Shown one piece after another: positions 16,011 to 21,794 of a DNA stretch of 21,794 nucleotides. The DNA is from Candidatus Kapaibacterium sp. (lineage in GTDB: Bacteria; Bacteroidota; Ignavibacteria; Kapaibacteriales; Kapaibacteriaceae), in assembly GCA_030830285.1 (NCBI GenBank), contig JAURNF010000266.1:1-21794 (forward strand). The letters run 5' to 3'. How positions within the stretch are numbered: the stretch's first letter is position 1; each line of letters begins with the position of its first letter. A program made the translations under genes and the position numbers. A model generated the notes under the pieces. It did no database searches. It was not told where the DNA came from and saw only the letters and a list, made by a program, of their open reading frames with translations.

Positions 16011-16031
16011 GCGTGGTCGTTAGCGCCACGC
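16011..16031 (+). terminator. First of two hairpins after nuoE
   Basis: GCGTGG (16011-16016) pairs with CCACGC (16026-16031) around a 9-nt loop, 14 nt after the nuoE stop. No T-run follows, so it probably acts with the stronger hairpin at 16049-16078 or protects the 3' end. Confidence 0.35.
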
Positions 16032-16048
16032 CTCTGCTGAAAACCAAC

Positions 16049-16078
16049 ACGGGCTCTTATCGAAAGATGAGAGCCCGT
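16049..16078 (+). terminator. Strong GAAA-tetraloop hairpin after nuoE
   Basis: ACGGGCTCTTATC (16049-16061) and GATGAGAGCCCGT (16066-16078) form a 13-bp stem with one T-G wobble and a GAAA (GNRA) loop. The plus-strand tail is ATATCGTT, poor in T. The minus-strand tail (GTTGGTTTTC) is richer. It most likely ends the nuoE message. Confidence 0.65.
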
Positions 16079-16135
16079 ATATCGTTACAGCCTGATACTC
16101 GATATAGATTACTCGGCAGCATTGAAGATAAGTCT

Positions 16136-16209
16136 GACGATTAGCGATACTCTCCCTCTCCAGATTTACAAGTCGATGATGACGATTAACGAGATGATGA
16201 CATTATCGA
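16136..16209 (+). repeat. Imperfect direct repeats upstream of the helical-repeat gene
   Basis: GACGATTAGCGA (16136-16147) recurs as GACGATTAACGA (16181-16192). In addition 16175-16192 and 16193-16209 form an adjacent imperfect pair, both beginning GATGATGAC and ending in CGA. The copies may be protein-binding sites or chance repeats in A+T-rich DNA. Confidence 0.4.
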
Positions 16210-16314
16210 GGTTATGTTATTGAATGATCTCATTTGGTCTTCCTTCATTTATATCTCATGTAGCTAAAGCTCGTTTGTGAGACGTTACAACGCATACTAT
16301 CACTGAAGTTCTCA

Positions 16315-16330
16315 TGCTATTGTTATAGCA
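16315..16330 (+). promoter_or_regulatory. Small palindrome in the leader of the helical-repeat gene
   Basis: TGCTAT and ATAGCA are perfect inverted repeats around TGTT, ending 25 nt before the start codon and 9 nt before GGGAG. It could be an operator half-site pair or a leader hairpin near the ribosome binding site. There is no direct evidence of function. Confidence 0.3.
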
Positions 16331-16355
16331 CTCTGCGTCGGGAGTTGAATCCATC

Positions 16356-17936
16356 ATGAAAAGCAGCTCAAAAGATTCTCTTTTTGACGTTCTGACACAG
16401 CTTATACAATTCGTTACTGCTGATAATGCAAGAGGAACACGTTTCGTTACTCGGTTGAATGATAGAGATTCAAGCCTTGGATCAATGCAGGATCGATTGA
16501 TGATTGGTATACTCCATGGTACGATCCGAAGTGATCAAGAGGCCTCATTGGAGTTTTACAATTCTGAACCAACAGATCAGAGATATCTGACCCTACGTTC
16601 GCGATGTATTGACGTTGTGTTGGATGAACTGCGTCCTATTGATCTGACGGATGATCAACTATCAGACTACTCATACAGTCACATCAAATGTCTTGACTTC
16701 TATCGGGCGGGCAAAATGCTGACATTGTATGGCAAGCACACTGTTGCAAGATATGTGCTCTCACGTGGTCTTGCAATTGCACGCAAGTTCAACTTTACCA
16801 TTCTTGAATGTATGATTCTTAATGAGGTTAAGAAGATTCCTCTTGTTTTGTCGGACATAAGCACAATCAGACAGAATAACTCTGCTACACACAAACTGTT
16901 CATGACTCTGTACTACGAATACGTGGCGGAGGCTGCCTACAATTCCGTCTTTGCTTTGGGCGATTCGTTTGTACTTCGTCCAATTTCAATTGGAGAAAGC
17001 ACATCATTAAATCATACTACGACACTCGAGTTCATTGACAGCGTCAACGAAGAATATCGCTCGCAGTCATTTCGTGCACTTTGCTTGCGAGCTACAATTG
17101 ATTACTTGATTGTACAATGCGACTTCCATTCAGCGCTTAGAAAAATAGATGACTCTATTCGTTGTTACTTAGATAATCCACCACCTGACCAGAACAATAG
17201 TGTAGGAGAGTTATGGTTGCGAAGGCTAGAGCTTCAGATACGTACTCGTGCATTAACGGATACGACTGATATCTATAACCCGTCTGAGCACTTCCAGTCA
17301 GGTGTCACTGAGTGGTGCCTTGGGCATACACTTACTGCATTCAAACTGCTATATCTAGGAGATTTCAACAGAGCGCTATCGTCAGCTTTAGTCCTCAGAA
17401 AGTCACTCTCAATCGCTAATGTCACCACTATTGCCTACGAACACCGCATGCTGTTAGAAGCATACCTATGGATCCTAACGAAGCTTTTACCCGCATCTGA
17501 GTTCGGTCATCCAGATCCTTCGTCGTTGTTTTCGTTTCGGGAGTCGACATTCCTGAATTCAATGAATCTTCTCACAGAGAGTAAAAAGGGCACAAATGCA
17601 CTCGTTGTGATTGCACATGCGTTCATTCTGCTAATTCAGAACAAGGAGCGTGAGGCCTTCCGACGCATCTCCTACCTCAACGTCTACGCTACACGGTACT
17701 TCAAGGACGAAACGGAACAGCGGCTATGGCACTGTGTGAAGGCCATGCAGAAGATTCCTACATTTCGGGCTCGACCACACATGATGCGAGACGCAATGGC
17801 GCCAGCAATTGATAGGATCCGACGTCTCTCGGACCTGCCAATGAAGCATGGATTTAATGAACTCGTGCAGTGGGATGTTCTGCTCGAGGCCTTCATCGCG
17901 TGGGAAATTGAGCGCGTGTCACGTCAACGTCAGTAA
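16356..17936 (+). CDS. Unrecognised helical-repeat (TPR-like) protein, A+T-rich mosaic gene
   Basis: The protein has 526 residues. I do not recognise the family. It has no signal peptide or membrane helix and looks all-helical. Segments such as 121-145 (LTLYGKHTVARYVLSRGLAI), 255-270 (CDFHSALRKIDDSIRC) and 335-350 (GDFNRALSSALVLRKS) show the spacing of small and large residues seen in TPR hairpins, so a protein-binding scaffold is possible. Codons 1 to about 428 are A+T-rich (sample lines 32-42% G+C). From about 17640 the sequence jumps to 55-57%, like the rest of the window, which suggests acquisition or recombination. GGGAG at 16340-16344 supports the start. It ends 1 bp from the convergent AlbA_2 gene. 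Function unknown. Confidence 0.82.
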   Translation: MKSSSKDSLFDVLTQLIQFVTADNARGTRFVTRLNDRDSSLGSMQDRLMIGILHGTIRSDQEASLEFYNSEPTDQRYLTLRSRCIDVVLDELRPIDLTDDQLSDYSYSHIKCLDFYRAGKMLTLYGKHTVARYVLSRGLAIARKFNFTILECMILNEVKKIPLVLSDISTIRQNNSATHKLFMTLYYEYVAEAAYNSVFALGDSFVLRPISIGESTSLNHTTTLEFIDSVNEEYRSQSFRALCLRATIDYLIVQCDFHSALRKIDDSIRCYLDNPPPDQNNSVGELWLRRLELQIRTRALTDTTDIYNPSEHFQSGVTEWCLGHTLTAFKLLYLGDFNRALSSALVLRKSLSIANVTTIAYEHRMLLEAYLWILTKLLPASEFGHPDPSSLFSFRESTFLNSMNLLTESKKGTNALVVIAHAFILLIQNKEREAFRRISYLNVYATRYFKDETEQRLWHCVKAMQKIPTFRARPHMMRDAMAPAIDRIRRLSDLPMKHGFNELVQWDVLLEAFIAWEIERVSRQRQ

Positions 17937-17937
17937 C

Positions 17938-18585
17938 CTATACCAACGTGTAGAAATCGCCACCTGCGTCGCTGTTGATGTGCACCACACCAGCACGTAC
18001 GAGTTTGACGAGGATTTGCGCAGCACGACGCTTGGAGATGTTCACAAGGCGTGCGAAGTCTGTTACGCTCGCACGACCATGACGCTCGAGGTAGGTAAAC
18101 AACCGACGTTCCCGATCTCCAATACTCAATGTCATGGGTGGTGACGTTGGGTTCTGACTAGCCAAGATGCGCGTCATCTCGCGGCTTGCCGCAACAGAAT
18201 TTTCGCCCTGGCGAATGTAGGCCTTCCGCTCGTGTGGACGTTCCAGAGGGTCGTCGGATACAAGCCGATGTGGTTTGTTCTGACTATTCGGCACGTGGAT
18301 AACGACGACGTCACGAAACTCGATTTCGACCACCTCAATGGTCAGCGCAAGCTCAGGGGTAATCACATGGCTGCACGCTTCGACCTGCGCGATTTGCTCC
18401 TTCTCGGAATCAACGCCGACGATCTTTCGGTTATCATCAACACCAATGATCAGCATCCCACCGGTGGTATTGGCAAACGCAATGATCTCACGGGCAATCT
18501 TGTCGATTGTCGTGAACTTGCGTTTGAACTCAACCGTGGATGATTCTCCATGGCTGATGATGTCTCGAAGCTCGTGCCGCTTCAT
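17938..18585 (-). CDS. AlbA_2/Schlafen-type putative DNA-binding protein with winged helix
   Basis: The protein has 215 residues. The AlbA_2 (divergent AAA-4, Schlafen-like) domain covers about 1-145. It contains the family motif ESSTVEFKRKF (14-24), IAREIIAFANTTGGMLIIGV (30-49) and ERPHERKAYIRQG (115-127), the last being the usual end of the fold. A winged helix follows (about 156-203, RRLFTYLERHG then VTDFARLVNISKRRAAQILV). Proteins of this build are commonly annotated as transcriptional regulators or ATP-binding proteins; the target is unknown. I chose the ATG at 18585, 11 bp after the stop of the solute-binding protein gene, because the family motif begins right after it. A longer frame to 18729 would overlap that gene and adds unrelated sequence. 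It is the last gene of the minus-strand series. Confidence 0.85.
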   Translation of the reverse strand: MKRHELRDIISHGESSTVEFKRKFTTIDKIAREIIAFANTTGGMLIIGVDDNRKIVGVDSEKEQIAQVEACSHVITPELALTIEVVEIEFRDVVVIHVPNSQNKPHRLVSDDPLERPHERKAYIRQGENSVAASREMTRILASQNPTSPPMTLSIGDRERRLFTYLERHGRASVTDFARLVNISKRRAAQILVKLVRAGVVHINSDAGGDFYTLV

Positions 18586-18596
18586 GCATGCGATCG

Positions 18597-20360
18597 TTAT
18601 TGGGCTTGGACGTACTTCCACTGTCCAGCAGGCACCCACCACTGCGGTGGATTGTAGCCTGGACGCACGGATGAAAACTTTACATTCTGCAGACGACGGT
18701 TGTAGACCGCTGGATAGAGCGGACTCCACAAGAAGACGTATGGCTGTTCACGTGCGATGATTTGCTGGAACTCCTTCATGTAGGCCGTGCGCTTCTGCTC
18801 ATCGAACTCTACACGATTCATTTCAAGCAGTTGGTCAACACGTGGATTCATGAAGCTCACGTAGTTGCTTCCGCGGTTCTTCGCCTGTGACGAGTGCCAG
18901 ATTTGATATGGATCGCTTGGAATAGGATCATTGATCCAACCACCAATGTAGAGGTCGAACTGGCGTGCCTTCTGGTTCTCTTGAAACACGCTCCACTCAA
19001 GCTTTCGGATTTCCATCTTGATACCAATCTTGCGAAGCTCTTCCGAGAGATTCACAGCAAGCGCTTCGCGGAGCTCGTTGCCCGCGTTGATGAGCATCGT
19101 CAGTGTCAGCGGTGTGTTCTTGCCGTTGATCGCCTTGTCAAGCACACCATCACCGTTTGCATCGGCCCAACCTGTCTGTGCAAGGAGGCTCTTGGCAGTA
19201 TTGGGATCGTACGCGATGTTCGGCAACGACTTATCATACTCTGGGCGATCCTGGTAGATCGGTGAGTTCACCGTGGTAGCAAGACCACGCACGAGTTGCT
19301 TGATCAACGCATCGCGGTCGACGCAATGTGCAATTGCCTTCCGCACGTTCACGTCCGACAGGATCGGACGCGCCATGTTGAATCCGATATACGAGTATGC
19401 TTGCGTTTGGAATGGATACTTGCGAAGATGCGGCGTCGCTACGGTGTCGATCTCTTCCGTGTACTTTGTCGGTGGCACGTACTCCATGAAATCGATCTCG
19501 GCATTCTTCAATGCTACAACAGCACTGTTACGGTCGTTAATCACCTTGTACACAAGCTTGTCAGCGTAGGCAGGATTCCATGCATCCTTGCCCTTAGCCC
19601 AGAATGCATCATTGCGACGAAGCGTCACTGATTCCCCAGTCTTCCACTCTTCATAGGCGTACGGACCCGACCCGATGTTGAGCCTTGGATCACGGCGTAC
19701 TTCCTCCGACCCGTACCATTCTGCAAACTCCTTCATTGCAGGATTGGCCTGCGCTGCATCGATTGACTTCGTCTCGGCAAATGTGTAATTGTCTGTGAGC
19801 CCCTTTGGATCGAGAACATGCTTTGGCATGATCCACAACGAGCCAAGGAAGTACTCAGCCAAGAAATACGGCTGCGTCATGGTAATCACAACTGTCGATG
19901 GCGTCGTAGCTACAACGTCCTTCACAGACTCGTAGTAGTTGCGCAAGGCGGCTGCATCGGCGATGAGCGGATTTGCGATCGCCTTGAAACTGAAGACCAC
20001 GTCGTTGGCGGTGAGTGGCTTGCCATCGCTAAACGTAATCCCCTGCTTCAGCGTAAACGTATACATCAGGTGATCATCGCTCACCAGCGGACGTGCCTCG
20101 GCAAGCACCGGGTACAATTCGGTTGTGAGGAAATCCTGTCCGAGCAATTTCTGAAACACACGGTCGGCCATCGCGGATGCACCAGCATCCGACGTGACGT
20201 AGGGGTTGATGCCGTGTGGATCCGACAGCTGGTGGATGACAATCCAGTCACCCGCCACGGGATCACCCGCAACATCTGATTCCGACGTTGAACCACCGCC
20301 ACAGGCAGTGAAGAACAGTGCACATGCTGCACTTGCGAGAAGAAGGAACTTATTCATCAT
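18597..20360 (-). CDS. Family 5 solute-binding lipoprotein (oligopeptide/dipeptide type)
   Basis: From the ATG at 20360 the protein has 587 residues. MNKFLLLASAACALFFTAC is a lipoprotein signal with the lipid-modified Cys at residue 20, followed by a Gly/Ser linker. The SBP_bac_5 fold fills the rest: LTANDVVFSFKA (family signature), GSGPYAYEEW, VRKAIAHCVDRDAL and FDLYIGGW. Such proteins capture peptides, nickel or opines for ABC importers; ligand cannot be told. DANGDGVLD, about residue 400, is a Ca-binding-like loop often seen in environmental members. No permease or ATPase genes are adjacent. In-frame ATGs further upstream (20393, 20381) would put a polar leader before the signal. The start overlaps the end of hprK by 11 bp, so translation is probably coupled. 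Confidence 0.92.
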   Translation of the reverse strand: MMNKFLLLASAACALFFTACGGGSTSESDVAGDPVAGDWIVIHQLSDPHGINPYVTSDAGASAMADRVFQKLLGQDFLTTELYPVLAEARPLVSDDHLMYTFTLKQGITFSDGKPLTANDVVFSFKAIANPLIADAAALRNYYESVKDVVATTPSTVVITMTQPYFLAEYFLGSLWIMPKHVLDPKGLTDNYTFAETKSIDAAQANPAMKEFAEWYGSEEVRRDPRLNIGSGPYAYEEWKTGESVTLRRNDAFWAKGKDAWNPAYADKLVYKVINDRNSAVVALKNAEIDFMEYVPPTKYTEEIDTVATPHLRKYPFQTQAYSYIGFNMARPILSDVNVRKAIAHCVDRDALIKQLVRGLATTVNSPIYQDRPEYDKSLPNIAYDPNTAKSLLAQTGWADANGDGVLDKAINGKNTPLTLTMLINAGNELREALAVNLSEELRKIGIKMEIRKLEWSVFQENQKARQFDLYIGGWINDPIPSDPYQIWHSSQAKNRGSNYVSFMNPRVDQLLEMNRVEFDEQKRTAYMKEFQQIIAREQPYVFLWSPLYPAVYNRRLQNVKFSSVRPGYNPPQWWVPAGQWKYVQAQ

Positions 20361-21363
20361 CGGATTGGAAGTACGTGACATTGCGTTGATCATGGGATGT
20401 CAGTGATTGTTTTCGTCGTTGAATTTCTTCTTGAAGTCTGTCTGCCAGCACCTTCGATGCATCATAGCCATAGGTACGTAGCAGGTAATTAAGGGCGATT
20501 GTTTCCGAGATGACCGTGACGTTCTTACCCGGGAAGATCGGCAGCTTAACCGTTGGAAGCTGCACACCCATTACCTCGGTCGTCGACTCGTCGAGTCCGG
20601 TCCGGTTGTACTCTGTTTCGCGATCGTACACTTCCAATTCCACAAGGATCTCGCAGCGCTTCTGGAAGCGAATCGATCGAATGCCAAACATCTGTCGCAC
20701 ATCGATCACGCCGAGACCGCGAATCTCCATGCAGTGCTTGACGAGCGACGTTCCCGTACCCATGAGAATGCTCTCGCGCTTCTTTGTGAGGACGACGATA
20801 TCGTCGGCTACAAGACGATGTCCGCGCTCGACGAGATCAAGAGCAATCTCGCTCTTGCCGATGCCACTCTTCCCTGTGAAAAGCATACCAACACCGTAGA
20901 CATCGACAAACGACGCATGCACACTAAGCTGCTCTGCAAACTGATCATCGAGGTACTCGCTCAGCAGATAGATCGTCTTCGTCGTATCGAATGGCGTTGT
21001 GAGCACTGCAATGCCGTGCTCTTGTGCGATGTCGAGCAGTTCCTGACTCAATGTGTGATCGTTGGCACACACAATAACAGGAACCTTGAACGCACAAATA
21101 CCAGCAAACGCTGCGCGACGTTGATCTTCGGTAAGCGACGTTAAGTAGTAGAACTCCGTGTTACCAAAGAGCTGAACACGGTAATACGTGAAGAGCTCTG
21201 TGTAGCCTGCAAGCGCCAGTTGCGGTCGGTGCAAGCTCTTGTCATTGATCTGATTGTCGAGTCCAATCTCACCTGTAAGCGGACGCAACGCCACAGGACC
21301 AGAGAGAAGCTCTCTGACCGTGATGTGTTCTTTTACTGTTGGTGTAAGGTTGCGCAGCGCCAT
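20350..21363 (-). CDS. hprK: HPr kinase/phosphorylase
   Basis: The protein has 337 residues. HprK phosphorylates a serine of HPr (or a related Crh/NPr-type protein) with ATP or pyrophosphate and also reverses it. The N-terminal DRTGG-like domain covers about 1-135. The kinase domain has His149 before VDVYGVGMLFTG, the P-loop GKSGIGKS (164-171), VADD (185-188) and the HprK signature EIRGLGVIDVRQMFG (213-227); LPIFPGKN (274-281) is the later conserved loop. All catalytic residues expected of the family are present. It lies 17 bp after hpf, a pairing also seen in other bacteria. TATTTTTCGCCC just before the ATG (21364-21375) resembles the start-proximal boxes of other genes here and might give hprK its own transcript. 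Confidence 0.95.
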   Translation of the reverse strand: MALRNLTPTVKEHITVRELLSGPVALRPLTGEIGLDNQINDKSLHRPQLALAGYTELFTYYRVQLFGNTEFYYLTSLTEDQRRAAFAGICAFKVPVIVCANDHTLSQELLDIAQEHGIAVLTTPFDTTKTIYLLSEYLDDQFAEQLSVHASFVDVYGVGMLFTGKSGIGKSEIALDLVERGHRLVADDIVVLTKKRESILMGTGTSLVKHCMEIRGLGVIDVRQMFGIRSIRFQKRCEILVELEVYDRETEYNRTGLDESTTEVMGVQLPTVKLPIFPGKNVTVISETIALNYLLRTYGYDASKVLADRLQEEIQRRKQSLTSHDQRNVTYFQSDDE

Positions 21364-21380
21364 GGGCGAAAAATACGGTA

Positions 21381-21668
21381 TTAGTGCTTCGCCGCCTTGT
21401 CATGAATCTTTGCCAACTGGCGATGCACCTTCAGCGCAGCGTCATGGATGGCCTTCGTAGGCTCTGGGTCGTCAACTTTTGCCACAAGAACAGAGCCGTT
21501 GAGCTTCACCGTGAATTCACAGGACACACCGAGTGGCTCCGTACACATGATCACGTCAACACGGGTTATCCGCTTTGAGAACTTCTCAAACCCCATCGCC
21601 GCCTCTGTGGCGATCGCGTATTCCTCTTCCTTCAGTTCGTAGTGTCGACTCGTGATATGAATATCCAT
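21381..21668 (-). CDS. hpf: Short ribosome hibernation-promoting factor (HPF/RaiA family)
   Basis: A 95-residue beta-alpha-beta-beta-beta-alpha protein. MDIHITSRHYEL is the typical first strand, followed by helix 1 (EEYAIATEAAMGFEKFS), strands CEFTVKLN and VLVAKVDDPEPTKAIHD, and helix 2 (ALKVHRQLAKI). The family binds the 30S decoding centre and stabilises inactive ribosomes in slow growth. The C-terminal dimerisation domain of long HPF is absent, so it is the short form. AAGGA at 21678-21682, 9 nt before the ATG, supports the start. It precedes hprK by 17 bp. Confidence 0.9.
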   Translation of the reverse strand: MDIHITSRHYELKEEEYAIATEAAMGFEKFSKRITRVDVIMCTEPLGVSCEFTVKLNGSVLVAKVDDPEPTKAIHDAALKVHRQLAKIHDKAAKH

Positions 21669-21699
21669 GGCTGTCTGTCCTTTCCACGTAGAGGATGTT

Positions 21700-21794
21700 T
21701 TACGAAGAAGCCGTCGTTTTGGCTGGTGGACGTACGAAGAGCAAAAATCCTATACGGAGTTGCATGCCCCCTGTCTGAAGTCGATAGTCGGCTC
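21700..21794 (-). CDS. C-terminal 30 codons of an upstream gene, possibly an outer-membrane barrel
   Basis: The frame is open from the right edge to a TAA at 21700-21702, 31 bp before hpf. The visible end reads YRLQTGGMQLRIGFLLFVRP and then a short polar tail. The alternation of polar and hydrophobic residues resembles the last strand of a beta-barrel, but such a short piece does not identify a family. The position suggests it heads the hpf-hprK series. Confidence 0.45.
   Translation of the reverse strand, partial: ADYRLQTGGMQLRIGFLLFVRPPAKTTASS

Larger units (their letters stand above)
15998..16355. other. 358-bp non-coding, A+T-rich interval after nuoE
   Basis: Its first 81 bp hold two hairpins (16011-16031 and 16049-16078). 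From about 16080 the base composition falls to roughly 32-42% G+C in single lines that I counted, against about 53% in the hpn genes. It contains imperfect direct repeats (16136-16209) and a small palindrome (16315-16330). GGGAG (16340-16344) sits 11 nt before the next start. I see no gene, tRNA or clear promoter box in it. Confidence 0.7.

Noticed and set aside
15998..16355. Small RNA, tRNA or CRISPR in the nuoE downstream interval
   Set aside because: The hairpins look like terminators, no cloverleaf can be drawn, and the repeats are few, imperfect and unevenly spaced.
16080..17640. Transposon or integrated element as the source of the A+T-rich island
   Set aside because: No transposase, integrase, terminal inverted repeats, target duplication or tRNA is visible at the edges; only composition is unusual.
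18586..18729. Longer AlbA_2 frame starting at 18729
   Set aside because: It would overlap the C-terminal coding part of the solute-binding lipoprotein by about 130 bp. The first 48 residues show no family similarity, while the AlbA_2 motif begins right after the ATG at 18585.

Overview
The window looks like chromosome from a member of the Bacteroidota/Chlorobiota (FCB) group, perhaps an Ignavibacteria- or Kapabacteria-like lineage. This is an inference from four things. There is a very large PorU2-like C25 peptidase of the type IX secretion system. Promoters resemble the TAnnTTTG type. Several genes have no Shine-Dalgarno site and seem to start almost at the transcription start. The gene families (L-lysine 6-transaminase, HpnC/HpnD, hpf-hprK) also fit. 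Hand-counted lines of typical coding sequence are near 53-57% G+C, apart from one A+T-rich stretch. Coding density is high, with only one gap above 300 bp. I saw no tRNA, rRNA, CRISPR array or transposase.

Left part (1-7243): one minus-strand reading frame runs from 5613 off the left edge. It encodes at least 1871 residues of a secreted gingipain-fold peptidase. A perfect 12-bp hairpin separates it from an upstream minus-strand gene for an unrecognised four-helix membrane protein, whose layout recalls ExbB/TolQ channels. A 220-bp divergent promoter region follows.

Middle part (7244-15997): lat (L-lysine 6-transaminase) converges on an nrnA-like DHH phosphoesterase, and the two share their stop codons. 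nrnA overlaps head-to-head with a membrane-anchored triple-PASTA protein. Next come a minus-strand pair with overlapping stop and start (metallo-beta-lactamase-fold hydrolase, then Rieske ferredoxin), then a plus-strand series: a PpiD/SurA-like foldase, hpnC, hpnD (squalene/hopanoid precursor synthesis, without hpnE) and a lone nuoE closed by two hairpins.

Right part (15998-21794): a non-coding A+T-rich leader leads into an unrecognised 526-residue helical-repeat gene. This gene is A+T-rich for its first ~428 codons and host-like for the last ~98. It converges on a minus-strand gene series. In transcription order this is the end of a gene cut by the right edge (possibly an outer-membrane barrel), hpf, hprK (HPr kinase/phosphorylase), an oligopeptide-type solute-binding lipoprotein and an AlbA_2/Schlafen-type regulator. 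Spacings of 31, 17, -11 and 11 bp suggest one operon linking ribosome hibernation, carbon/phosphate sensing and peptide capture.

Most candidates for novelty are small. They are the recurring start-proximal promoter motif, the mosaic A+T-rich gene, the ExbB-like membrane protein and the unusual gene pairings. I saw no clear-cut new defence or mobile system.
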